A DNA stretch of 48,883 nucleotides from Bacteroidales bacterium. Its GTDB lineage: Bacteria > Bacteroidota > Bacteroidia > Bacteroidales > NBLH01. Every line of letters begins with the position of its first letter. The first letter of the stretch is position 1. This document shows positions 17,702 to 24,079 of this stretch, one piece after another. Under the pieces are notes generated by a model. The model was not told where the DNA came from and did no database searches. It saw only the letters and a program-made list of their open reading frames with translations. Position numbers and translations under genes: made by a program. The DNA lies in assembly GCA_016937695.1 (NCBI GenBank), contig JAFGWC010000060.1, forward strand, positions 1 to 48,883. The letters are read 5' to 3'.

Positions 17702-17756
17702 TACAATATCAAATATAAGCTGTTATTTTTAACTATTACTTTTATTTGATATTGTA
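17702..17756. repeat. 14-bp perfect inverted repeat between the DUF5606 and OlsF-like genes
   Basis: The arms tacaatatcaaata (17702-17715) and tatttgatattgta (17743-17756) are perfectly complementary around a 27-nt loop. It lies 22 nt after the DUF5606 stop and upstream of the OlsF promoter element. There is no long T run on either side, so it may be a weak terminator, an mRNA-end stabiliser or an operator. Confidence 0.5.
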
Positions 17757-17778
17757 ATTAAAGGATAAAAGGCTTTTA

Positions 17779-18237
17779 TTACTTATTAAGCTCTTCGTTT
17801 TGTGGTAATTCTTCACTACTATCTTTTTCGGTTTCATCTTCTTTTTTATCTTCCTCAAGATCGATCAAACCTTTTGCAACTAAGATATTATACCAATTTA
17901 TAACTTTCTTTATATCAGATGTATAAACTCTGGTTTTATCGTAATCCGGCAATATTTCTTCAAAAAAAGTTTTCAATTCAATGTCAGAAGATTTATGACT
18001 TATTGTTTCTTTTCCTTCTTCTTTTTTGAATATTTTTCTGAACAATTCTTTTAAATGCTCTTCGCCTTCTTCGGTGTAAATAGCAATATCATCTAAAGTT
18101 GATATTTTTGAACTTGCAAAAGCTTGCATTCTTTTATTGTCGTGCATTGATTCAACAACAAAACCTGTTTTTGTTTGTTTTATTAATTTAAATAAACCAC
18201 TGTATCCTGAAATTGATAAAATTCCACTTAAATCCAT
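17779..18237 (-). CDS. DUF5606 domain protein
   Basis: 152 residues, cytosolic. It begins MDLSGILSISGYSGLFKLIK, the conserved opening of the DUF5606 family, which is widespread in Bacteroidota. The first ~45 residues look like a small beta-barrel. A middle segment (DIELKTFFEEILPDYDKTRV followed by KKVINWYNILVAKG) is helical, and the tail is an acidic Glu/Asp/Lys stretch. The function is unknown. It lies 108 nt after coaE, with its own -7 element. Confidence 0.85.
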   Translation of the reverse strand: MDLSGILSISGYSGLFKLIKQTKTGFVVESMHDNKRMQAFASSKISTLDDIAIYTEEGEEHLKELFRKIFKKEEGKETISHKSSDIELKTFFEEILPDYDKTRVYTSDIKKVINWYNILVAKGLIDLEEDKKEDETEKDSSEELPQNEELNK

Positions 18238-18260
18238 ATTTTAAATTTTTTATTTTGTTG

Positions 18261-18268
18261 CAAAAATA
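18261..18268 (-). promoter_or_regulatory. -7 promoter element for the DUF5606 gene
   Basis: Minus-strand TATTTTTG (TAnnTTTG) lies 24 nt before the ATG at 18237. Confidence 0.4.
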
Positions 18269-18345
18269 TTATTTTTTTTTATTTATAAACTATGTAAAAA
18301 TTTTATTATTAATTGAAATAAAACTAAAACGCAATTTAACTTATA

Positions 18346-18936
18346 TCATTTACTCTTTAACATTAATATGTTATGTATTTTGATTATTTGATCCAAAACC
18401 ATTTCTTTTTCATCATTAATAATCTCAAAATCTGATCTTTTTCTTAATTCCGATTGATTTAACTGATTGTTAATTCTTTCTTTCACAGATTTTTCATCCA
18501 AATTATCTCTTTTTATTACTCTTTCTATTCTTTTGTGTTCGGGCGCAGTTACTAAAATAATTTTATCTACATATTTATAAGCTCCGCTTTCAAATAGAAT
18601 TGCAGCTTCCTTTATTATGTATGGAAATTTTACTGTTTTCAGCCACATTTCAAAATTTTCTTTTACCGCAGGATGAATTATCGAATTTATTATTTGTAAA
18701 GATTTTTTATCTGAAAAAATAACTTCAGATAATTTTTGTTTATTTAATTCCCCGTTTTCAAAATAAATTTGACTACCAAAATTACTTATGATTTTTTCTT
18801 TTACAATAATATTGTTTGTATAAAGCTTTTTTGCCTCAATATCAGAATTATACACTGGTGCGCCTAATAGTTTAAATATTTTAGACACAAAAGTTTTTCC
18901 GCTTCCAATTCCACCAGTTAATCCAACTTTAATCAT
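18346..18936 (-). CDS. coaE: Dephospho-CoA kinase CoaE
   Basis: 196 residues. The P-loop is GGIGSGKT (8-15). Also seen are the family segment GAPVYNSDIEAKKL (substrate-binding Asp), IHPAVKENFEMWL, the LFESGAYKYVD motif, and the lid RVIKRDNLDEKSVKERINNQ. It carries out the last step of coenzyme A synthesis, phosphorylating the 3'-OH of dephospho-CoA. Its ATG overlaps the YbbR stop in ATGA, so the two are translationally coupled. Confidence 0.95.
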   Translation of the reverse strand: MIKVGLTGGIGSGKTFVSKIFKLLGAPVYNSDIEAKKLYTNNIIVKEKIISNFGSQIYFENGELNKQKLSEVIFSDKKSLQIINSIIHPAVKENFEMWLKTVKFPYIIKEAAILFESGAYKYVDKIILVTAPEHKRIERVIKRDNLDEKSVKERINNQLNQSELRKRSDFEIINDEKEMVLDQIIKIHNILMLKSK

Positions 18937-19928
18937 TTTTTTTCAATAATATAATCTACTTTATGAGGATTGAATCTTATTAGATAAACTTCTTTTGGCG
19001 ATTTATCAAGTTTTACATTTATTTTATCTTCGTTTTCAAGATTTAAATCTGAATAATCAACTGAAAAAATAAATTGTTGGGTGAAAATTCTTTCATAATT
19101 ACTAAATCCAACATTAAAAGCAACTTTTACAAATGAAGGGAATAATTTCATGTTTAAATTATCCGGCAAATGTAATATTTGTATTGGTATTTCCAGATTC
19201 ATTTCTGTGTATTCTTCGGCAAATGCTTTACATATTATTTCGTCTTTTTGAAAAATCACATCCGGAATTTTCTTCAGTTTAATTTTAATTTTTATTGAAT
19301 CATTTACATTTTTTATTTCTTTAGCTTCAGTATAAACTTCATTTATTTTTACTAAATTCGATTTAAGGCCTTTTATTATAATACTATCTGGAAAAAATTT
19401 AATGCTGTCTTTTAGCATAAATTGTTTCTCAAGTTTGATTTTAATTTTACTTTTTATGGGAACTTTTTTCTTTACAATTTCATCAAATTTAAAAATCAGT
19501 GAATCAGGAATTATATTTTTAATCTCAATATTTTCACCTAAATTACTAGAAATTTCTGGTTTTAAAACATTTGAAAGTAAATAATATCTGTTTTTATGTC
19601 CTGAAACTTTATGAATTGTATGAAATTTTAAATTTACAATTACAGGATTTTGTGTAGCTGTTTTATAATCTAAAAAAGTATATCCATATGCGGCAACCTG
19701 TGCGGCAAGCATTTTCGGCGTTTCACCAAGCACCATTTTATCTTCAGGCAGATTTGTAAATTTTAAAGGAATAGAGATGTTTGCAACATATTCTTTATTG
19801 AGTGCATTTAAAAACCAAAAAATAATTGATAAAAATAAGAAAAAGAAGAAAGTAAATAGTTTTTGATTCAGCTTTATCCCTTTTAATATATTTATTCCTT
19901 TATTTAATATTTCTTTTATTGATGTCAA
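18933..19928 (-). CDS. YbbR-domain membrane-anchored protein
   Basis: 331 residues. One N-terminal transmembrane helix (about 24-42, FTFFFFLFLSIIFWFLNAL) anchors an extracytoplasmic region made of YbbR-like beta repeats (for example the PDSIIIKGLKSNLVKINEVY segment). Firmicute relatives (CdaR) regulate a c-di-AMP cyclase, but no cdaA lies here, and in Bacteroidota the family sits instead with yajC and coaE, as in this window. The start is TTG at 19928; the next Met lies after the helix, so no ATG option exists. Confidence 0.82.
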   Translation of the reverse strand: MTSIKEILNKGINILKGIKLNQKLFTFFFFLFLSIIFWFLNALNKEYVANISIPLKFTNLPEDKMVLGETPKMLAAQVAAYGYTFLDYKTATQNPVIVNLKFHTIHKVSGHKNRYYLLSNVLKPEISSNLGENIEIKNIIPDSLIFKFDEIVKKKVPIKSKIKIKLEKQFMLKDSIKFFPDSIIIKGLKSNLVKINEVYTEAKEIKNVNDSIKIKIKLKKIPDVIFQKDEIICKAFAEEYTEMNLEIPIQILHLPDNLNMKLFPSFVKVAFNVGFSNYERIFTQQFIFSVDYSDLNLENEDKINVKLDKSPKEVYLIRFNPHKVDYIIEKK

Positions 19929-20009
19929 TTCTTGATTATTTAAAAAATAAAGAACTAAGATAAAACTTTAAGTCTAATAAATAATAGTGTGCTTACAGAT
20001 ATGCAAATG

Positions 20010-20017
20010 CAAATATA
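20010..20017 (-). promoter_or_regulatory. -7 promoter element for the YbbR-coaE unit
   Basis: Minus-strand TATATTTG (TAnnTTTG) lies 82 nt before the TTG start of the YbbR gene. Together with the yajC terminator it suggests that YbbR-coaE is a separate unit from nusB-yajC. Confidence 0.35.
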
Positions 20018-20120
20018 ATTAATAAGAAATTGCATTGGCTATAGTTTAGAATAACACATATTTTTCATATATCTTTACTTCTTTTCTTTTACAAGTAATT
20101 AGTATACTGGTAATTAAAGC

Positions 20121-20199
20121 ATAATAGTGATTCTTTCTTTTAAACGCTATATTAAACTACAGTATTTGCATTTCTTAACATCAAGTAAATCACTATTAT
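20121..20199. repeat. 12-bp perfect inverted repeat in the yajC-YbbR gap
   Basis: ataatagtgatt (20121-20132) is the exact reverse complement of aatcactattat (20188-20199), enclosing 55 nt. The transcript could fold into a large hairpin. No known family is recognised. Confidence 0.5.
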
Positions 20200-20261
20200 A
20201 ACTTTGTGAAAAGTAGGTTTATAATAAAATCTATTTTCATAAAGAATCTATTAAAAATAAA

Positions 20262-20296
20262 AATGCTCTCTATTAACAGCATTAATAGAGAGCATT
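20262..20296 (-). terminator. Terminator of the nusB-yajC unit
   Basis: A perfect 15-bp stem, aatgctctctattaa / ttaatagagagcatt, with a 5-nt loop. On the minus strand it is followed by a T-rich tail (TTTATTTTTAA). It lies 10 nt beyond the yajC stop. Confidence 0.85.
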
Positions 20297-20305
20297 AAAA
20301 AACAC

Positions 20306-20626
20306 CTATTTCTTCGGCATCAAATCTGTAGCGTCAATAGCTAAAGCTGTTTTATCTACTTTTAATCTCATTTTATTTTCAACCTCAATAATTACAGTTT
20401 TTTCAGATGTTTCAACTACTTTTCCGTAAATACCGCCAATTGTTAAAATTTTGTCGCCATTTTTAATAGTTTCCCTGAATTTTCTTAAATCTTTTTGTTT
20501 TTTCATTTGTGGTCTAATCATAAAAAAATAGAACACTGCAATAATTAAAACCAATGGTAATAAAGAAACCAAAGGGTTCTCACCTTCTTTAGGTGCCATC
20601 ATTAATACATAAAGTAAATTACTCAT
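20306..20626 (-). CDS. yajC: Sec translocase accessory subunit YajC
   Basis: 106 residues. One transmembrane helix (about 17-37, LVSLLPLVLIIAVFYFFMIR) is followed directly by the family motif RPQMKKQKDLRKFRETIKNG, then DKILTIGGIYGKVVE and a small beta domain. YajC binds SecDF-YidC in the inner membrane. It is the last gene of the nusB-DUF4442-DUF1573-yajC run and ends at a strong terminator. Confidence 0.95.
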   Translation of the reverse strand: MSNLLYVLMMAPKEGENPLVSLLPLVLIIAVFYFFMIRPQMKKQKDLRKFRETIKNGDKILTIGGIYGKVVETSEKTVIIEVENKMRLKVDKTALAIDATDLMPKK

Positions 20627-20697
20627 TTTAAAATTTATTTTTCAAATTAATACAATCATTTTATTATAATCAAAAAGCAAAACTGCTATTCAATATT

Positions 20698-21132
20698 TTA
20701 TTTAGACATTTCTACATTTGCAGAAATAATTAAATTAACTGGTTGTTTTGATATATTTGTGATAATTTCAACTTTTTTAATTTGCAAACCATGAAATCCT
20801 CTACTATCAAAAGTTATTTCAATGTATGATTCTTGTCCAGCAAGAATGGGATTATTTCCAACTTTTACTTTTGAACAGCCACAATTGGCAATGGTTTCTT
20901 TTATTTCAAGTTTTCCTGTTCCTGTATTTCTATATTTGAATTTATGGCTTACTATTTCGCCTATTAAAATATCGCCGAAATCGAAATCAGTTTCAACAAA
21001 ACTAATTTGTGGTTCACCATTATCCAAATTTCCTTCTACATCAACTTTATCTTTAATCGATTTTCCATTATTACATGAAAAACTTATTATAATTGCCAAA
21101 GTTAATAAAACAAATAGATATTTAATCAGCAT
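20698..21132 (-). CDS. DUF1573 domain lipoprotein
   Basis: 144 residues. The lipoprotein signal ends in the lipobox SFSC (Cys20). The DUF1573 beta-sandwich (ASH-like) follows, with FDFGDILIGEIVSHKFKYRN, TGTGKLEI, the conserved NCGCSKV cysteines, and ITFDSRGFHG. Its role is unknown; it is probably a periplasm-facing adhesion or assembly domain. It overlaps the end of the DUF4442 gene by 11 nt, so they are cotranscribed. Confidence 0.87.
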   Translation of the reverse strand: MLIKYLFVLLTLAIIISFSCNNGKSIKDKVDVEGNLDNGEPQISFVETDFDFGDILIGEIVSHKFKYRNTGTGKLEIKETIANCGCSKVKVGNNPILAGQESYIEITFDSRGFHGLQIKKVEIITNISKQPVNLIISANVEMSK

Positions 21133-21649
21133 TTTTAATGGTTTTATTATCTCTTAATTTCTTATTCTTATAATAATCTTTTTCAGCAATAAAAAGAATT
21201 TTCGAAATTACGGCATACACAATGCCTTCATTATCAACATATTCCACGGGAATTTCGATGTCGCACTTTCTTTGATTTGCTACTTCTTTGCGAATTTCAT
21301 CCAATACTGAATCGTCTATTAAAAATTTCGCATAAACAGTTTTTTTTACCGGTTTCAAAAATTTAATAATTGCCGATTTATCCCAAACAATATAATTTTC
21401 GCCAAGCAATTTTATTAATTGAATCATATAAATCGGATCAACTGCAGAATACATGCTGCCACCAAAAACGGTTCCTACATAATTCCTTGTTCGCCAATTT
21501 AGCCTTAGTTTTATATGAACTTCTTTCCAATCGTCTGAAACAAAAATTGCTCTTGCTCCTGTTCCTCTATACGCAGGGAAAAAATTTAGTCCGATTCTTA
21601 AAAATTTGGTTTTTAAACTTTCTTTTTTCTTTGTATCAAAATGTTTCAT
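21122..21649 (-). CDS. DUF4442 hotdog-fold thioesterase-like protein
   Basis: 175 residues. It has the pattern of the DUF4442 hotdog family: LNFFPAYRGTGARAIFVSDD, WRTRNYVGTVFGGSMYSAVD (the helix of the hotdog, with an Asp/Ser active region) and FLKPVKKTVYAKF. It is probably an acyl-CoA thioesterase-like protein; the substrate is unknown. It starts 34 nt after nusB and overlaps DUF1573 at its end. Confidence 0.82.
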   Translation of the reverse strand: MKHFDTKKKESLKTKFLRIGLNFFPAYRGTGARAIFVSDDWKEVHIKLRLNWRTRNYVGTVFGGSMYSAVDPIYMIQLIKLLGENYIVWDKSAIIKFLKPVKKTVYAKFLIDDSVLDEIRKEVANQRKCDIEIPVEYVDNEGIVYAVISKILFIAEKDYYKNKKLRDNKTIKNAD

Positions 21650-21683
21650 GCTAATTTTTAAAATAATTATTTAACAGATAAAA

Positions 21684-22628
21684 TCAATCTCCTACTAAAC
21701 CTCTTCCAGCTTTATTGATTTTTTTCTCTATTTTAAAATCTTTAATTATTTTATCCAAAAGTCCGTTAATAAATATCTTACTTTTACTTGTACTATAGTA
21801 TTTCGAAATTTCTATAAATTCATTAAAAGTTACTTTTATCGGAATAGAAGGAAACTCAAGCACCTCAGTTATAGCAAGTTGTAAAATCAGCAAATCAATT
21901 TGAGCTATTCTTTCTGTATCCCAATTTTTTGCATATTTTTCAATAATTTTAATATTTGTTTCTGAATTTATTATAGTTTTTTTCAAAAGATTCTTCGCAA
22001 ATTCTTTATCATTTTCATTTTTGAATAGAGGTAATAATTTTGTTGAATTTTCAGATTCTGTTTTTACACTTTGTAATGTTTTTAGAACTATTACAAGAGC
22101 AAAATTAAAATCATCAATCCAATATATACTTTCTTCTTCAAGAAATTCAATAAATTTTTCATTCTCAGCTAAAAACTCAGAATAAAAATAAACAATTAAA
22201 TCTTTATCGTCTTTTTGAGTAACATTATCACTTTCAGAGTATTTGACAAAAGCTTCAGAATTTATAAAATCATTATATAGTGATTTTATAATGTAATCAT
22301 TTTTATTCCAATTTAACTTTCTTTCTTTTGCTGAATCTTCAAGATTTTCATTTTTTTTAATACACTGCAAAATTTTATTGTCAGAAAGTTTTTTATTTGG
22401 ATAGATTTTATTGGTATTATATAATTTATTTTTAACAAGCTCAAAATTATTTTCCTCCATTTTTGCTATTTCAACCAATAAGAGTAACAATAAATGATAC
22501 AAATCATAGAACTTTTCAATGCTATAAAATAGTTCTTTTTCTGCTTTTGTTGTTGAATAATCATCCTTTTTTGAAAAGGCATACATTATTTGCAATACTT
22601 TAATTCGTAATAAACGCCTGCTAATCAT
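21684..22628 (-). CDS. nusB: Transcription antitermination factor NusB (long Bacteroidota form)
   Basis: 314 residues, about twice the E. coli length because of an inserted N-terminal helical region. It begins MISRRLLRIKVLQIMYAF, the usual opening in this phylum. The canonical NusB helices are in the last third: KNWDTERIAQIDLLILQLAI, then EFPSIPIKVTFNEFIEISKYY and KIFINGLLDKI. NusB with NusE binds boxA of rRNA operons. It is the first gene of its unit and has a -7 element upstream. Confidence 0.93.
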   Translation of the reverse strand: MISRRLLRIKVLQIMYAFSKKDDYSTTKAEKELFYSIEKFYDLYHLLLLLLVEIAKMEENNFELVKNKLYNTNKIYPNKKLSDNKILQCIKKNENLEDSAKERKLNWNKNDYIIKSLYNDFINSEAFVKYSESDNVTQKDDKDLIVYFYSEFLAENEKFIEFLEEESIYWIDDFNFALVIVLKTLQSVKTESENSTKLLPLFKNENDKEFAKNLLKKTIINSETNIKIIEKYAKNWDTERIAQIDLLILQLAITEVLEFPSIPIKVTFNEFIEISKYYSTSKSKIFINGLLDKIIKDFKIEKKINKAGRGLVGD

Positions 22629-22663
22629 ATAATAAGAACCTTAATTAGAAATATAATAGCTTG

Positions 22664-22671
22664 CAAAAATA
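22664..22671 (-). promoter_or_regulatory. -7 promoter element for nusB
   Basis: Minus-strand TATTTTTG (TAnnTTTG) lies 36 nt before the ATG at 22628. It is divergent from the element of the DUF3276 gene. Confidence 0.4.
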
Positions 22672-22747
22672 AACTAATTATTACTTTTTAAAAATTATTT
22701 AACTCTTATTAACTTGTAAAAAAATTTTTTATTTTGTTATAGAAGAT

Positions 22748-22755
22748 TAAATTTG
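22748..22755 (+). promoter_or_regulatory. -7 promoter element for the DUF3276 gene
   Basis: TAAATTTG (TAnnTTTG) lies 63 nt before the ATG at 22819. A TTG at 22734-22736 is too near to be its -33. Confidence 0.4.
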
Positions 22756-22818
22756 CACAATTACTTTATTTAAAATAATATTATAAAAAATTAATTTCTA
22801 ATATATTTAATTGTGAGT

Positions 22819-23166
22819 ATGGAAGAATTTGAAAAAAATGAAAGTTTTGAAAGAGAAGAGATTTTTTCAAAAGCTGTTAGAGCTGGTAAAAGAACTTATT
22901 TTTTTGATGTGAAATCGACTAAAACCGATGATTATTATCTAACTATTACAGAAAGAAAAAGAAGATATGATCAAGAAGGAAATTTTCAAATTGAAAAACA
23001 TAAAATTTTTCTTTATAAAGAAGATTTCGAAAAATTTTCAGATGGATTATCTGAAGTTGTAGATTTTATTAAATCAAACAAAGGTGAAATTGAATTTAAT
23101 AATTCAGAAAAAAAATCTACGGAAAATAATTTCACAAATGTTGATTTTGAAGATTTAGAACATTAA
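22819..23166 (+). CDS. DUF3276 / PUR-domain nucleic-acid-binding protein
   Basis: 115 residues from the ATG at 22819. A GTG two codons earlier is possible, but relatives begin with MEE. The segment REEIFSKAVRAGKRTYFFDV, followed by KTDDYYLTITERKRR and KHKIFLYKEDFEKF, is the DUF3276 (PUR-alpha-like) fold, conserved across Bacteroidota and related to the PUR protein of Borrelia, which binds single-stranded DNA and RNA. An acidic Asn/Glu-rich tail follows. It is monocistronic, ending at a bidirectional terminator. Confidence 0.9.
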   Translation: MEEFEKNESFEREEIFSKAVRAGKRTYFFDVKSTKTDDYYLTITERKRRYDQEGNFQIEKHKIFLYKEDFEKFSDGLSEVVDFIKSNKGEIEFNNSEKKSTENNFTNVDFEDLEH

Positions 23167-23185
23167 TCTTTATCTGAAAGAAAAC

Positions 23186-23218
23186 AAAACCTCTGATTTA
23201 TTGAACATTAGAGGTTTT
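23186..23218. terminator. Bidirectional terminator between two convergent genes
   Basis: The 9-bp stem aaaacctct / agaggtttt has a 15-nt loop, with T runs readable on both strands. It serves the DUF3276 gene and the HEAT-like gene; its right arm touches the latter's stop codon. Confidence 0.7.
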
Positions 23219-23946
23219 TATTTTTCTGATATTTTATTCCACGATTCTTTTATTTCTTCAATAGAATATTTCCTAACATTTGTTAGTACAAACTTTACAT
23301 TTATAAAATTCCCAATTTGGTTACATTCACTTATAACAGAATCTATTACAATTTTAACTGATACAGAAATTGGCACCAATACAAGCAAACTTGCATAAGC
23401 TCCGTCAAACTTTAATTCTTCAATCTCCCCACCTTGGTTTTTTAACACAAACTCAAATTCTTTTCTAATAAGCTTTTTTTGTAATGCAGAAAAATCTATG
23501 TTTGAAGCTGAACTTATAGCAGTAAAATATCTTAATTTCTTATCTTTTCCACCTAAACCTGTAGATATAATTACTTGATTTTCATTTAATAATGAACTTT
23601 CTAATGCTATTCTGCATTCCTGCATTGCTAACATTGCCCACTGCCTTATTTCATCATCTGATTGGTTTACATATTTTTCAATTGTTCTAAAAGCCTCAAC
23701 ATTGTCTAAGCTTGCTAATTGCACTAAAATTTTCTTTTTTTCTTCAAAACTTAATTCATTTTCAAAGATTTTATCTTTATTTTTTAAAATATATTCTTTA
23801 TTAATTTTATGCTTTTTATTTTCTTTAGATGCTTCAAAATAATTCATCTGAATTTTAATATCTATTTGTTCATCTAAAATGCTGAAATTTTCAGGCATTT
23901 TTCCAAAAAGCTCCATCAATTTTTGATATATATCTTCTTTTTCCAT
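23218..23946 (-). CDS. HEAT-repeat-like protein of unknown function
   Basis: 242 residues, cytosolic, no signal. Residues about 65-115 look like HEAT-type helical repeats (FEEKKKILVQLASLDNVEAF, then DDEIRQWAMLAMQECRIALE), followed by GLGGKDKKLRYF and a mixed C-terminal half with a hydrophobic helix (LLVLVPISVSVKIVIDSVI) too polar around its edges to be a sure membrane span. I recognise no enzyme motif. It is divergent from feoAB, with its own -7 element. Confidence 0.65.
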   Translation of the reverse strand: MEKEDIYQKLMELFGKMPENFSILDEQIDIKIQMNYFEASKENKKHKINKEYILKNKDKIFENELSFEEKKKILVQLASLDNVEAFRTIEKYVNQSDDEIRQWAMLAMQECRIALESSLLNENQVIISTGLGGKDKKLRYFTAISSASNIDFSALQKKLIRKEFEFVLKNQGGEIEELKFDGAYASLLVLVPISVSVKIVIDSVISECNQIGNFINVKFVLTNVRKYSIEEIKESWNKISEK

Positions 23947-23969
23947 ATTTTAAAAAATTCTTATCGCTG

Positions 23970-23977
23970 CAAAGGTA
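23970..23977 (-). promoter_or_regulatory. -7 promoter element for the HEAT-like gene
   Basis: Minus-strand TACCTTTG (TAnnTTTG) lies 24 nt before the ATG at 23946. Confidence 0.45.
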
Positions 23978-24019
23978 AAAAATATTTTATTAGAAATTAA
24001 AAATACCTAAATTATGGTA

Positions 24020-24050
24020 TTGCCTAATGCGTTTAATTCAAATATTTTTG
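24020..24050 (+). promoter_or_regulatory. Promoter of feoAB with -33 and -7 elements
   Basis: TTG at 24020-24022 is followed after 20 nt by TATTTTTG at 24043-24050. This matches both halves of the Bacteroidota promoter (TTG, then TAnnTTTG). The ATG is at 24080, giving a leader of roughly 20 nt. No convincing Fur box was seen. Confidence 0.6.
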
Positions 24051-24079
24051 CAATTATTATATTGAAATGATTTTATTAT

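Larger units (their letters stand above)
19929..20305. other. Gene-free gap between the YbbR gene and yajC
   Basis: 377 nt, very AT-rich, with no credible reading frame. It holds a minus-strand -7 element (20010-20017), a 12-bp inverted repeat (20121-20199) and the yajC terminator (20262-20296). The rest shows nothing I can identify. Confidence 0.6.

Noticed and set aside
18933-19928. CdaR function (c-di-AMP cyclase regulator) for the YbbR protein
   Set aside because: No cdaA gene is adjacent, and the neighbourhood (yajC, coaE) differs from that of CdaR.
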